Part shown: one piece after another, positions 8,151-17,812 of the stretch | Layout: every line of letters starts with the position of its first letter | Position numbering within the stretch: the stretch's first letter is position 1 | Source: Spirosomataceae bacterium TFI 002 | GTDB taxonomy: Bacteria > Bacteroidota > Bacteroidia > Cytophagales > Spirosomataceae | Reading direction: 5' to 3' | NCBI GenBank assembly: GCA_900230115.1 | Contig: LT907983.1 | Span: forward strand, 1,674,001-1,738,000 | DNA: 64,000 nucleotides | Notes under the pieces: model-generated | Seen by the model: only the letters and a program-made list of their open reading frames with translations | The model's database searches: none | Told to the model about the DNA's origin: nothing | Program-made: the position numbers and the translations under genes

Positions 8151-10085
8151 ATGACTCAAGAGCATTACATATTCTGTCTGCCATTAATCTACTTCCTCGT
8201 AAGTATGTTTATGTTGGCATTTAGAAAAATGGAGAATAAAAGAACTGCCATTTTCAGGAGTATCTTGCTTAATTCCCTTGGCTTAGCAATGGTGTTCTAT
8301 TTTGCTAATTCTACTTTGTCTACTGCCAAACTCCCTTGGCTAACAATTGGGAGCACGCAAATAGACTTTGATATTTATTTAGACAATGCCACTTGGCTTA
8401 TGCTAGGCTTGGTACAATTTATCAGCTTGGGAGTTCAACTCTTTTCCATAAAATACATGGAAAAGGACTCAAGAATCACTACTTACTACGCTTTCCTGAA
8501 CTTGTTCATTGGATCCATGCTGGGTTTAGTAATTTCAGGAAATTTACTCTTTGCTTTCTTGTTTTGGGAATTGGTTGGTTTTTGCTCTTACTTGTTAATT
8601 GGGTTTTGGTTCGACAAGCAATCGGCAACCGAAGCTGCCTCCAAGGCATTTATGGTCAATAAGGTTGGAGACTCATTCTTACTCATTAGTATCGGGCTCA
8701 TATATGCTGCAACAGGCACTTTTGAAATTGAAGCAATTCATACCGCTATTATACAGAACCCAACCTTAGGTCTAATTCCTATTGCGAGTTTTATGTTGTT
8801 TCTCGGCTCTCTTGCCAAATCTGCTCAGCTGCCTTTACAAGTTTGGTTGCCAGACGCAATGGAAGGCCCTACACCCGTTTCAGCATTGATTCACGCAGCT
8901 ACCATGGTTGCAGCAGGTATCTTTCTTTTGGCTAGATTGGACTTTCTACTAACAGACTTTACCCTCGTTTGTATTGCAACGATTGGTGCACTAACTGCTT
9001 TCTTAGCTGGCTACTCTGCAGTTTTTCAGTGGGATATCAAAAAAATATTAGCATACAGTACCATCTCACAACTAGGAATGATGATGGTGGCAATTGGAAT
9101 AGGGCAATCTGATGCTGCTCTTTTTCACCTTTTTACTCATGCTTTTTTTAAAGCAGCACTATTCCTAATTGCTGGGGCACTTATTTACTACGTTCATCAT
9201 GAACAGGATATTAGAAAGCTGAGTGAAATCACCACAAGTAAGGCTTTTCTTAAAATAGCTTTCCTTATTTGCGGGGCGAGCTTGGCCGGATTTCCCTTAT
9301 TTTCTGGTTTCTTATCAAAAGAAGTTATTCTCTTAAGTACGTTAGAATGGGACTCCGGAAACACAGCTATTGATTTCTTGATCCCCTCTCTATTTGTTGT
9401 CTCAAGCTTATTCACCGTTGTTTATTTGAGCAAAATAGGCTATTACGTATTTTTCAAGAACAAGCAAAAAGGAACAAGTCATTGGTCTACAATGGAAGTA
9501 ATCATTGCCATATTGACAATATTATCATTGGCATTACCACATAGCTTCGATCTACTGGACGCAACAAATTCCACTTTTGCCTCATATTTTAATATTCCTA
9601 CAACACATCATCATACATTTGGATGGATGGTTGTTTTGGTAAGTATTGCTTTGGCTATAATGAGTTTTCTACATTTCAAAAAAGAGAAACCTGTCAGTGA
9701 TTCCATTTGGGTAAAAATTGGTTTCAACCACTTTTATATTGATTATTTCATTACAAATATTATTAGTAAATCTATCACTGGAAGCAGGTCTGACGAGTCT
9801 CAGTCTAAACTATTTAAAAATGGCCTTTCAGGTTTGGCTTATAAATTTGATAGTATTGTGTTAGATGGATTTGTCAACGCCATTGCCTATTTATCTGTAC
9901 AATTAGCCGCCATAACAGCTTGGTTCGATAGAAAGGTCGTTGACGGAATCGTAAACGGAGTATCTTATCAAATAAATAAAATTGGCGATAGACTTCGCCG
10001 ACTGCAAAGTGGAAAATTGCAAGAATACCTTATTGCCACAGTTCTAATTCTTATTTTTACAGTTTTGGTAGCCACCATTCTCTAA
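8151..10085 (+). CDS. nuoL: NADH-quinone oxidoreductase subunit L
   Basis: 644 residues, highly hydrophobic, with about 16 membrane segments. LFWELVGFCSYLLIGFW, PLQVWLPDAMEGPTPVSALIHAATMVAAG and QWDIKKILAYSTISQLG are hallmark NuoL/ND5 segments, containing the buried glutamate and lysines of an antiporter-like proton channel. A C-terminal extension consistent with the lateral helix and last membrane helix is present. The protein sits in the inner membrane as the distal pump of complex I. It is first in a tight nuoL-nuoM-nuoN unit, and none of the other eleven nuo genes lies in the window. Related MRP/NDH-type antiporter subunits are the alternative, but the LMN order favours Nuo. Confidence 0.92.
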   Translation: MTQEHYIFCLPLIYFLVSMFMLAFRKMENKRTAIFRSILLNSLGLAMVFYFANSTLSTAKLPWLTIGSTQIDFDIYLDNATWLMLGLVQFISLGVQLFSIKYMEKDSRITTYYAFLNLFIGSMLGLVISGNLLFAFLFWELVGFCSYLLIGFWFDKQSATEAASKAFMVNKVGDSFLLISIGLIYAATGTFEIEAIHTAIIQNPTLGLIPIASFMLFLGSLAKSAQLPLQVWLPDAMEGPTPVSALIHAATMVAAGIFLLARLDFLLTDFTLVCIATIGALTAFLAGYSAVFQWDIKKILAYSTISQLGMMMVAIGIGQSDAALFHLFTHAFFKAALFLIAGALIYYVHHEQDIRKLSEITTSKAFLKIAFLICGASLAGFPLFSGFLSKEVILLSTLEWDSGNTAIDFLIPSLFVVSSLFTVVYLSKIGYYVFFKNKQKGTSHWSTMEVIIAILTILSLALPHSFDLLDATNSTFASYFNIPTTHHHTFGWMVVLVSIALAIMSFLHFKKEKPVSDSIWVKIGFNHFYIDYFITNIISKSITGSRSDESQSKLFKNGLSGLAYKFDSIVLDGFVNAIAYLSVQLAAITAWFDRKVVDGIVNGVSYQINKIGDRLRRLQSGKLQEYLIATVLILIFTVLVATIL

Positions 10086-10094
10086 ACCCCAAAA

Positions 10095-11621
10095 ATGCTA
10101 GCGACACTTTTACCATTATTGATTTTTGCACCTCTTTTGGGAGGTTTGCTTATTTTGATGCTACCAGAAAGTACTCAAAAAACTTTTAAATGGATTTCGC
10201 TAGCAATCAGTTTGTTTGTCCTTGTGGCAAGCCTTACACTTTACGCCAACTTCGATACCACTTTAACTGGATATTCTTACTTGACCGATAAGGATTGGTT
10301 TCAATTACAAATGGGTTCTTTCGGCACTTTTGATGTTAGGTTTATTCTAGGTATTGATGGAGTAAGCTTGAGCATGTTGCTACTTTCTGGAATTGTATTT
10401 AGCGTAGCATCTATATCTTCATTTAAGATAACAAAACGCACAAAAGCTTACCACGCATTTTATTTGCTGCTAATGAGCTCTACATTGGGCTGTTTTATCT
10501 CATTAGACTTCTTCCTCTTTTTTCTATTTTTCGAGTTTATGCTTCTTCCAATGTACTTTCTCATTGGAATTTGGGGTGGAAAAAGAAGAGAGTATGCTGC
10601 TCTCAAGTTCATCATTTACACACTAGTAGGTTCCGTTTTTATCTTAATTGTGATGCTAGTAATGGGTCTCAATTCTGGGCCTGATGTTTTCAGCTTTGAC
10701 TTTAGAAAACTCGCATTGCTTGAAACAAATATGCTAACTTCCGAAGTGCAGTTTTGGGGTGTACCCCTTGCAACAGCTCTTTTCTTTTTATTACTTATTG
10801 GTTTTGGAATAAAGCTACCTACAGTTCCACTTCACACTTGGCTTCCTGATGCACACGTGGAAGCTCCCACAGCTATCTCAGTGGTTCTTGCAGGCGTATT
10901 ACTTAAAGTAGGTGCTTATGGTTTCTTGAGAATGGGCATTGGTTTTTTTCCTGAAACTGCAACTGAATACAGCCATGTAATCGCAATACTAGGTCTAGTA
11001 TCTATCATTTATGCGGCCCTCAATGCTTTGGCACAAGAAGACCTTAAAAAACTCATAGCTTATTCGTCTATTTCACACATGGGTTTTGTATTCCTCGGTT
11101 TTTCAGCCCTTAATACGGAAGGAATTAGCGGTGCGGTCTACCAAATGTTTAGCCATGGTTTACTTTCTTCCATGCTTTTCCTTATTACAGGAGTGATTTA
11201 TGAGCGTACAGGAAATCGTTTAATAAGCAATTACCGAGGCTTAGCTTCAAAAATGCCCCTTTTCACTTTTGTAGTAATTGTTGCATTTTTTGGTAGTTTG
11301 GGCCTACCCGGACTTTCTGGTTTCATAGGAGAATTTTTTACACTGATGGGATCTTTTAAAACCGATAACTACTCAGCGGTAATTCCATCATTGGCAGTAA
11401 TAGGTATTGTACTATCTGCTGCCTATTTGTTATGGGCAATGCAACGGATGTTCTTTGGGAAACTATGGGTTAATCGCGACTTAGTCGAAAGCATGACTGA
11501 CTTGTCGCTAAGAGAAAAAATAATGCTTTTCACATTAGCAGCCTTGGTACTTCTTTTTGGAATCTACCCAAAACTCATATTCGATATTACAAATCAAAGT
11601 TTGACTGCACTGATACCCTAA
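10095..11621 (+). CDS. nuoM: NADH-quinone oxidoreductase subunit M
   Basis: 508 residues, polytopic membrane protein with about 14 helices. FFEFMLLPMYFLIGIWGG carries the conserved membrane glutamate of NuoM. KLPTVPLHTWLPDAHVEAPTAISVVLAGVLLK and QEDLKKLIAYSSISHMGF are family signature regions of the proton-translocating antiporter-like subunit. It starts 9 bp after nuoL and its stop codon directly abuts the nuoN start, so the three are cotranscribed and probably translationally coupled. Its role is the middle proton pump in the complex I membrane arm. Confidence 0.93.
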   Translation: MLATLLPLLIFAPLLGGLLILMLPESTQKTFKWISLAISLFVLVASLTLYANFDTTLTGYSYLTDKDWFQLQMGSFGTFDVRFILGIDGVSLSMLLLSGIVFSVASISSFKITKRTKAYHAFYLLLMSSTLGCFISLDFFLFFLFFEFMLLPMYFLIGIWGGKRREYAALKFIIYTLVGSVFILIVMLVMGLNSGPDVFSFDFRKLALLETNMLTSEVQFWGVPLATALFFLLLIGFGIKLPTVPLHTWLPDAHVEAPTAISVVLAGVLLKVGAYGFLRMGIGFFPETATEYSHVIAILGLVSIIYAALNALAQEDLKKLIAYSSISHMGFVFLGFSALNTEGISGAVYQMFSHGLLSSMLFLITGVIYERTGNRLISNYRGLASKMPLFTFVVIVAFFGSLGLPGLSGFIGEFFTLMGSFKTDNYSAVIPSLAVIGIVLSAAYLLWAMQRMFFGKLWVNRDLVESMTDLSLREKIMLFTLAALVLLFGIYPKLIFDITNQSLTALIP

Positions 11622-13061
11622 ATGAAAGAGCTTCTCAATCACATTTTGGATAGTACGGCTGCTTTGCAACCAGAAATCATTCTGTTCATTGGAATATTGG
11701 GAATGACACTATTTATCTCATTTACCAAAAAACCTACCCCAGAACACATTTTCGATAAACTTTTGTACTTAACAGTATTTATACTTGGGCTCACAGCATG
11801 GTCACTTTACTGTAGGTATTCTTTATCTACTGGTCGGGAAGATGCATTTTTCCAAGGAATGTTACTAATTGACAAGAGAGCTTCTTTTTTCCAAATAGTC
11901 GTCGTTTTTGTAGCTATACTTAGCCTTATTCATGCAAAGCTTGTCAATTTCCGCACCTCTGCAGAATATTTTCTCATGTTTTTGGCAATTGTACTTGGCT
12001 TGCTTCTACTCAGCATGAGTAACAATTTCATGAGTATGTATTTGTTTTTGGAGCTCGTTTCCATTTGCTCTTATATTCTTATCTCCATTCAAAAAGAGTC
12101 ATTGAACTATGAAGCTGGTATAAAGTATCTCACTGTAGGAGCCATCATTTCTGCTGTAATGCTTTATGGCATTTCGCTTATTTATGGCGTGAGTGGCAGT
12201 TTATATTTTGATCAAATAACAATTGGAATTGCAGAACAAGAGGCTACCATTGCTAATGTTCTGATTTTATTGGCGATGGCTGGCTTACTCTTCAAAATGT
12301 CGGCAGCACCATTCCATATTTGGGCTCCAGATGCTTACGAAAAAGCACCAACCCCTGCTCTATCATTTTTAAGTGTAGCTCCCAAAATAGCTGCTTTTTT
12401 AGTCATATTAAGGCTTTTCTCTTTCGGAAACCTCGACTTCTCTAATTACTTCGCAATAATTATTTTAGCGTCCATCACAATTGGAAACTTTGCAGCACTT
12501 TGGCAAAAAGATGCGAAAAGAATGCTCGCCTACTCAGGAATTGCACACGCTGGTTTTATACTTATCGGATTGATGGCATCCTCCACCGCAGGAAATGATG
12601 CCAGTGCTTTTTACCTACTTATCTATGCGATCATGAACCCCGCAGCTTTCTTATTGATTGATCTTTTGCAAAAAAGAAGTGGAAGCTATGAATTAGCTTC
12701 ATTTGTAGGAATGGGATCCAAAAATGTTTCAATTGGCTTAGTAGCAATCGTTGTGATGATAGCTTTGATAGGATTCCCGCCAACAGTTGGTTTTACTGCC
12801 AAATTTTTAATTTTCACTTCCTTGCTTCCTAGTGTTTCGGACGGAAACTCACTATTCACAACGGTACTTGTTTTTGGAGTTTTAAATACTGCTGTTTCGT
12901 TATTTTATTACCTTAGAATCCCATATTTCATGTTTATGAAAGAAGGTGAAGTAAACTCGACAAAGTCTTATATAGGAGGTACTATTTTACTTTCAATACT
13001 TGCTGGTCTGCTTGTATATTTATTCTTTGCTCCAGAAGTATTTCAAGGACTTATTAAATAA
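11622..13061 (+). CDS. nuoN: NADH-quinone oxidoreductase subunit N
   Basis: 479 residues, about 14 membrane helices. LFLELVSICSYILISIQK (membrane glutamate), KMSAAPFHIWAPDAYEKAPTP and WQKDAKRMLAYSGIAHAGF identify NuoN, the antiporter-like subunit closest to the quinone-binding region. The start immediately follows the nuoM stop. It ends 7 bp before the stop of the convergent membrane-protein gene. The spacer holds a short AT-only palindrome around 13056-13072 that could help terminate both transcripts, though this is weak. Confidence 0.92.
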   Translation: MKELLNHILDSTAALQPEIILFIGILGMTLFISFTKKPTPEHIFDKLLYLTVFILGLTAWSLYCRYSLSTGREDAFFQGMLLIDKRASFFQIVVVFVAILSLIHAKLVNFRTSAEYFLMFLAIVLGLLLLSMSNNFMSMYLFLELVSICSYILISIQKESLNYEAGIKYLTVGAIISAVMLYGISLIYGVSGSLYFDQITIGIAEQEATIANVLILLAMAGLLFKMSAAPFHIWAPDAYEKAPTPALSFLSVAPKIAAFLVILRLFSFGNLDFSNYFAIIILASITIGNFAALWQKDAKRMLAYSGIAHAGFILIGLMASSTAGNDASAFYLLIYAIMNPAAFLLIDLLQKRSGSYELASFVGMGSKNVSIGLVAIVVMIALIGFPPTVGFTAKFLIFTSLLPSVSDGNSLFTTVLVFGVLNTAVSLFYYLRIPYFMFMKEGEVNSTKSYIGGTILLSILAGLLVYLFFAPEVFQGLIK

Positions 13062-13068
13062 GCTTTAT

Positions 13069-14229
13069 TTACATCAAGAAGAAGCCAATACCATGTGTTT
13101 TGGTTGCCATAGGATGTAGAAAACAAAGGATAGCAATTATTAGCAACAGTACTCGCAGCTCTTTTTGGGAAAGGTGCTTCTTAGCAATAAGTAAAGCAAA
13201 AAAGATCGTAAGATATCCAAAAGATGCACTTCTGGTGGAATCATAAACAATCATCGCCGAGAAAATAGATGTTAATGATGCCAAGCCAATACCTGCTAAA
13301 GTCAAATATTCTTTCTTTTTCCATAGCATATAACCCGCCAGTAAAAACAACATCCACCATGCTTCAAAAGGCCACAAGACCCTAAACCCAAGAGAGTTCA
13401 AACTTGCCGGAAGCTTCGTCATGTATTCACTCTCGGGCAAATACGTAACTAGCATGCCTGCTTTGTTCTCCAAGTACCAGCGTCCTGCGAAGAAGATTAC
13501 CCAACTGACCATTACTATCAACATTGGAATGGTGATTTTTACTTTAATTTTTTCGCCAGCTAAATATTGTGGATACCACCAATACCACATCAAAACAAGC
13601 CCAGAAGCCACAAATGCACGCTCATCGTTCCACATGGCAAGCTGAATAAACAGGAATATCAATAAAGGTTGGCGGTAATACTTTACAGCCAAAAAGAGGA
13701 AGAAATAACTAAAAAAGTCTCCGTATGATGCATTATCAATAAAAAAACTACTACCTACATACAAGCCCATGATCCCTATAAAAGCGAAAAACGCTTCTAC
13801 CTTATCGTCAAGTATTTGATTAAGAAAACATACCAATAAATATAAGAAAAGGATACCCAGCACAAACTGAATAGCATAAAGTGAAAGACTTACTCGTTTG
13901 AGGTGTAAAACTTTGGCAATAACAGGCATTGTCATCCTGAAAACCCTGCTTTCTAAACCAATATTAGGCTCATATTCAAAGTTACCCGTCAAGTTCTCTG
14001 ATCGATCTTTTACGGTTTGATAAATATGGTATTCCTTTCGCTCTTTGATAACCGTCTGGTAAAAATCCTTAAAAGAATAAAGAGGCGAAAAGTTGTTAAA
14101 GAATGATAGCAACATTACTCCAATACCAAATACGACCGTATTCATTTTCCAGTTCGGAGAGCTTACAAATCGCTCCGTACTTTGCTCTATTCGCTTGTAT
14201 ATGCTTTCTAAAAATGTCATTGGAATCAA
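13069..14229 (-). CDS. Polytopic membrane protein, unknown (possible GT-C-type glycosyltransferase partner)
   Basis: 386 residues. A soluble N-terminal stretch of about 30 residues and a first helix are followed by a polar loop (about 50-110) and some eight hydrophobic helices. A short NDERAF motif lies in a loop about half way along. I do not recognise the family. The topology and the tight coupling to a GT2 gene (its start overlaps that gene's stop by four bases) are compatible with an integral-membrane glycosyltransferase or lipid-linked sugar carrier. That is inference from context, since no DxD-type catalytic motif is obvious. Confidence 0.65.
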   Translation of the reverse strand: MIPMTFLESIYKRIEQSTERFVSSPNWKMNTVVFGIGVMLLSFFNNFSPLYSFKDFYQTVIKERKEYHIYQTVKDRSENLTGNFEYEPNIGLESRVFRMTMPVIAKVLHLKRVSLSLYAIQFVLGILFLYLLVCFLNQILDDKVEAFFAFIGIMGLYVGSSFFIDNASYGDFFSYFFLFLAVKYYRQPLLIFLFIQLAMWNDERAFVASGLVLMWYWWYPQYLAGEKIKVKITIPMLIVMVSWVIFFAGRWYLENKAGMLVTYLPESEYMTKLPASLNSLGFRVLWPFEAWWMLFLLAGYMLWKKKEYLTLAGIGLASLTSIFSAMIVYDSTRSASFGYLTIFFALLIAKKHLSQKELRVLLLIIAILCFLHPMATKTHGIGFFLM

Positions 14230-15164
14230 ATCGATTGAATACTTTCTATATAATTCTCATATTCGTAAAATGGAATAAACTGCTTATTTCCTCTATGGTT
14301 GAGCACCATAAATACCAAAAATAAGGAAATAAAGAAACCTTGGAGTATTACTATAAACAATGCAATTGCCAGGTTACTAGCCCAGCCTGGAGTTGCCATT
14401 TCTTCTATAAACTTCAACTCTAGAACAACACTAATACCAACAAGACAAGCAAAAACCATGAACACAGCAAATACCAAAATCCTCACCGCGGTAGTTTCTA
14501 AAAACACTGAAATTGTACTCATTCCATGTAGTACCAAGGATATAAAATTCATCTTGGATTCTCCTGCGAGCCTTTTGCCTCTATCTATGCCTATGTCCGT
14601 AAATGGTAATCGAGATTTTATGATTCCTCCAGGGTAATTGTTCCAAATTTCAGAAAGGAAAGCTACTTTTTTAATCAAACTACTAGGCACAAGGGAAAAG
14701 TTACCAAAGTTGATTGTTTTTCCAGTGAGCAGCTTAAAAACGCTTTTGTAAATCAAATAGAAAACTCGAAAAACAAGTCCCTCACTTCGTTTGCTACGTT
14801 TAGCAAAAATTATTTTACCATTAGAATTGCTAGCTTTCTCCAATAAAGCAGGAATATCCGAAGGTTTATCTTCCCCATCGGCATCCATAACCAATACTTG
14901 CGTTTCTTTTTCTTGATTTGCTAAGTGCGACATTCCAATCGCTATCGCTTTCTGATGCCCTAGATTACGATAAAGCGAAATGACTTTTATCGACAAATGT
15001 GGGTAACGATCTACTTTCACCTCATCGGCAGAACAATCATTCATGAGTAAGACGTCAAACTTTTGCCCTAACCGCAAAGCCTCATGATCTATTTGCGTAA
15101 GCAAAAGCCCAAGTGCTTCCCAGTCATTGTAAACGGGTATCAAAATGGTGGTTGGGGTAGACAT
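14226..15164 (-). CDS. Family 2 glycosyltransferase with C-terminal membrane helices
   Basis: 312 residues. A GT-A domain starts TTILIPVYNDWEAL, has LMNDCSADE for the nucleotide site, LYRNLGHQKAIAIG, and MDADGEDKP as the metal-binding motif. Two hydrophobic helices follow (about 222-246 and 262-285), the arrangement of polyprenyl-phosphate hexose synthases such as GtrB/ArnC-type enzymes. It probably makes an undecaprenyl-phosphate-linked sugar used on the outer side of the membrane. The stop overlaps the start of the downstream membrane-protein gene by four bases (ATGA type), so the pair is translationally coupled. Confidence 0.85.
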   Translation of the reverse strand: MSTPTTILIPVYNDWEALGLLLTQIDHEALRLGQKFDVLLMNDCSADEVKVDRYPHLSIKVISLYRNLGHQKAIAIGMSHLANQEKETQVLVMDADGEDKPSDIPALLEKASNSNGKIIFAKRSKRSEGLVFRVFYLIYKSVFKLLTGKTINFGNFSLVPSSLIKKVAFLSEIWNNYPGGIIKSRLPFTDIGIDRGKRLAGESKMNFISLVLHGMSTISVFLETTAVRILVFAVFMVFACLVGISVVLELKFIEEMATPGWASNLAIALFIVILQGFFISLFLVFMVLNHRGNKQFIPFYEYENYIESIQSI

Positions 15165-15180
15165 CTTATCAATTTTGGCT

Positions 15181-15188
15181 CAAATGTA
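15181..15188 (-). promoter_or_regulatory. Candidate -7 box ahead of the GT2 gene
   Basis: On the minus strand this reads TACATTTG, a full match to TAnnTTTG, 16 bp before the GT2 start and in the 41-bp gap after the upstream membrane-protein gene. I see no good -33 element, so confidence is low. Confidence 0.3.
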
Positions 15189-15205
15189 CTTGTTTTCCAA
15201 TTAGC

Positions 15206-16747
15206 TTAAAAACCATCTTCGTCTTGTGCCAAGTATTTAAAGAAAAAGGTGTCTTCTTTCGCTACAAATTGATCCAAAGGATACCATACACAAACACCAG
15301 GCAAATCCTCAACTTGATGTGCTGGTGGTGGATCAAAACTTATACGAAAATTCTTTTCTATTGCAGAACCGCCTATTGCCAAAACAGCAGATAAACTACC
15401 ACAAATTAATATTGCCAAAAGTACCATTTGCTTCCATTGAGATGTATTCAAAATTGCCTTTACAGCAAAAACAGCCAAAACAATGAGTGCCGGATATGAT
15501 ACCCTAGTACACCAATCATTCCATAAACCAAACCTATAAAGAGGAATTAGAATTAGTAAGCCAACAGCAAAAAGAAACAAACTCTTCTCGTCTTTTTTGA
15601 AATGTTTATTGAAAAAGTAATAAATAGGAACTGCCCATATAATAACCTCAAAAAACACGAAATAAAGATATACACCTACTTTCTCCCAAACGGTATGGAG
15701 GTCAAGCTCCATTGGCGAAAAAATAAAGTGTTTCACTAAATCACTGGACTCAATTGAAAGCAGAAAAAATGCAACACAAATGAAAACCAAGGGTGCTACC
15801 AGTAAATTGGTAACATTCCATATTCCCTTAAAACGGTGATAAATCAGACTGTATAAAAAGAAAGGGAACAAACCAACAAGCACCAAAGGAGACCAAAACA
15901 ATAACAACGAAAGAAAGAATGGGAGGTAATTGATTTTTCTATCAACAAAAGTATCGTTAAGCAATAGACCAACACCAATAAACGCAGCAATACCATGATT
16001 AGGAGTCCAATAAAGCATATCGGTTATGGAGTTATAATTGAGCGGAATCACATCCCAACAATTCATCCAAAAAACAAATCCATGATCTAGAAGACGTGAC
16101 CATATTTCGCTGAAGGTTCCTGTACCAAATTTGATTAAAAAAGAAACAATTGAAACTCCTCCGAACAATATAAAAAGTAAAGTAAACTTAAAAAGGTGCT
16201 CACCCGCAAAGCGAACCAACCAGAATATCCCCAATACGAAACCCAGAGCTGTAAAAAGGAAAAGAAATAACTGAACAAACTTATACCCTAAAAAACCAAC
16301 CAAAGTGGGCCCTGGTAAATAATATGCCAAATAGTGAGAAAAATAGAGTTTCTCCCCATCTACTTCATAGCTTACAGGCCAAGGCAATTCTGACAAATCC
16401 TTTACCATGGTATTGACCTTGTCCAAATCCGATACTTGGTAACCTACACCACCAGTTCCCGAAAAACTAAACCAAATCCCGAGCAAAACTAAAGTGGCAA
16501 TTACCCAACGTAGGCTATACCTCTCTACTTGACGAAAATCTAAATCCTTGATAAAATTATAAATTCCTAAAATGAGTAACCCGCATAAGGGAATGGCATA
16601 AATAGGCTTCACCCAACCAATGAAGAAAGGGAAAAAGGGAAAAACAACATAAGCCAGCGTGACTATCTTCAGCCAAGCAATAGAAACTCGCATGCTTTTT
16701 TTGTTCAAATTTAAGGAAGCTTTACTACTAAAGGTAAAAAAATGCAA
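15206..16747 (-). CDS. Large polytopic membrane protein, unknown
   Basis: 513 residues with roughly a dozen hydrophobic helices and large loops. The first (about 75-150) has a VSDLDKVNTMVKDLSELPWP stretch, and the C-terminal 40 residues are polar (EKNFRISFDPPP onward). The start is uncertain: ATG at 16747 gives an extra 18 polar residues, and M19 (16693) would begin directly at the first helix. I do not recognise a family. Size, topology and location between two GT2 genes resemble GT-C-fold glycosyltransferases or O-antigen-type membrane enzymes, but this is inference. It is divergent from the GT2 gene that follows. Confidence 0.65.
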   Translation of the reverse strand: MHFFTFSSKASLNLNKKSMRVSIAWLKIVTLAYVVFPFFPFFIGWVKPIYAIPLCGLLILGIYNFIKDLDFRQVERYSLRWVIATLVLLGIWFSFSGTGGVGYQVSDLDKVNTMVKDLSELPWPVSYEVDGEKLYFSHYLAYYLPGPTLVGFLGYKFVQLFLFLFTALGFVLGIFWLVRFAGEHLFKFTLLFILFGGVSIVSFLIKFGTGTFSEIWSRLLDHGFVFWMNCWDVIPLNYNSITDMLYWTPNHGIAAFIGVGLLLNDTFVDRKINYLPFFLSLLLFWSPLVLVGLFPFFLYSLIYHRFKGIWNVTNLLVAPLVFICVAFFLLSIESSDLVKHFIFSPMELDLHTVWEKVGVYLYFVFFEVIIWAVPIYYFFNKHFKKDEKSLFLFAVGLLILIPLYRFGLWNDWCTRVSYPALIVLAVFAVKAILNTSQWKQMVLLAILICGSLSAVLAIGGSAIEKNFRISFDPPPAHQVEDLPGVCVWYPLDQFVAKEDTFFFKYLAQDEDGF

Positions 16748-16774
16748 TTTTCAATGAACCTTGCTGATTAGTGT

Positions 16775-16782
16775 TAAATTTG
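16775..16782 (+). promoter_or_regulatory. Candidate -7 box for the divergent GT2 gene
   Basis: TAAATTTG matches TAnnTTTG exactly, 27 bp before the ATG at 16810. If used, it rules out the in-frame GTG at 16771 as the start. No clear -33 box is seen at the expected distance. Confidence 0.3.
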
Positions 16783-16809
16783 CTTTTGATTCCAATATCC
16801 AAAAAACAC

Positions 16810-17760
16810 ATGCCAAAATCGCTCCTTCTGGTTGTTCCCTGTTACAATGAAGAAGAAATACTTCTAAATTCTTTTGACATACTTGAGAAGTATCTAAATG
16901 GTCTCATCGCAAAAGGTCTTGTCAGTGACAATAGCAAGGTTTGCATGGTAGATGATGGGAGCAAAGACAATACATGGCAAATCATTGGAGACTTATGTGC
17001 TAAAAGCCCTTTGGCTGCATCACTAAAACTCTCCAAGAATTTCGGGCATCAATCTGCAGTTCTTGCTGGCCTATTGGAGACAAAAGACCTGTATGATTTT
17101 TTTATCACGATTGATGCAGACTTACAAGATGACATTGCGGTAATTGAAGAAATGGTCATCAAACATAGCGAAGGAGCTAAGGTTGTATATGGAGTGAGAA
17201 ACGATCGCACTTCAGATAGCTTTTTCAAACGCTTTACCGCAGAGTCCTTTTACACCTTGATGCTAAAAATGGGTGTTCCAGTTATTCATAACCATGCCGA
17301 TTTTAGACTTATGGATAAAATTGTAATCAACGAGCTAGAATCCTACAAAGAAGTGAATCTGTTTTTACGAGGGATCATCCCAACTATTGGTTTCAAGTCT
17401 GAAAAAGTATTTTATGCCCGTAAGGAACGAGAAGCAGGTGAAAGCAAATACCCCCTCAGTAAAATGCTCGCATTTGCATGGAATGGCATTACTTCGTTTT
17501 CTACCACTCCTATGCGAATTGTATTATGGTTTGGTTTTTTTAATTTCCTCCTAGCTCTAGGCATTACTGTATATGTGATAGCAAGCAAAATCATGGGTAC
17601 AACAGTTCAGGGTTGGACCTCCACCCTACTTCCTATGGCCTATTTTAGCGGTTCCAATATGATCGCGATTGGATTGGTAGGTGAATATCTTGGTAAGGTG
17701 TATCAGGAGATCAAAGCTAGACCGCGGTATATCATAGAAGAAAGAAAAAACTTAGGCTAA
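16810..17760 (+). CDS. Family 2 glycosyltransferase, DPM1/GtrB-like with two membrane helices
   Basis: 316 residues from the ATG at 16810, which begins right at the GT-A fold (MPKSLLLVVPCYNEEE). An upstream GTG at 16771 would add 13 unlikely residues and overlap a -7-like box. MVDDGSKDNTW and LSKNFGHQSAV are nucleotide-binding segments, and TIDADLQDD is the metal-binding motif. Two C-terminal helices precede the tail YLGKVYQEIKARPRYIIEER, which is highly typical of the GtrB/YkoT-like polyprenyl-phosphate beta-glucosyl/mannosyl transferases. It probably charges undecaprenyl phosphate with a sugar at the cytoplasmic face. Confidence 0.9.
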   Translation: MPKSLLLVVPCYNEEEILLNSFDILEKYLNGLIAKGLVSDNSKVCMVDDGSKDNTWQIIGDLCAKSPLAASLKLSKNFGHQSAVLAGLLETKDLYDFFITIDADLQDDIAVIEEMVIKHSEGAKVVYGVRNDRTSDSFFKRFTAESFYTLMLKMGVPVIHNHADFRLMDKIVINELESYKEVNLFLRGIIPTIGFKSEKVFYARKEREAGESKYPLSKMLAFAWNGITSFSTTPMRIVLWFGFFNFLLALGITVYVIASKIMGTTVQGWTSTLLPMAYFSGSNMIAIGLVGEYLGKVYQEIKARPRYIIEERKNLG

Positions 17761-17812
17761 CACAAATCATTTAGGCACAAGAACTCTCATTGCCGAAAAG
17801 ATCAAAAAAACC

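Noticed and set aside
13056-13072. AT-only palindrome between nuoN and the convergent gene as a terminator
   Set aside because: The seven-pair stem is entirely A-T with no following T run long enough to be convincing, so it was only mentioned and not listed.
16771-16810. GTG at 16771 as start of the GT2 gene
   Set aside because: It overlaps a TAnnTTTG box and adds 13 residues ahead of the GT-A fold. The ATG at 16810 is the family start.
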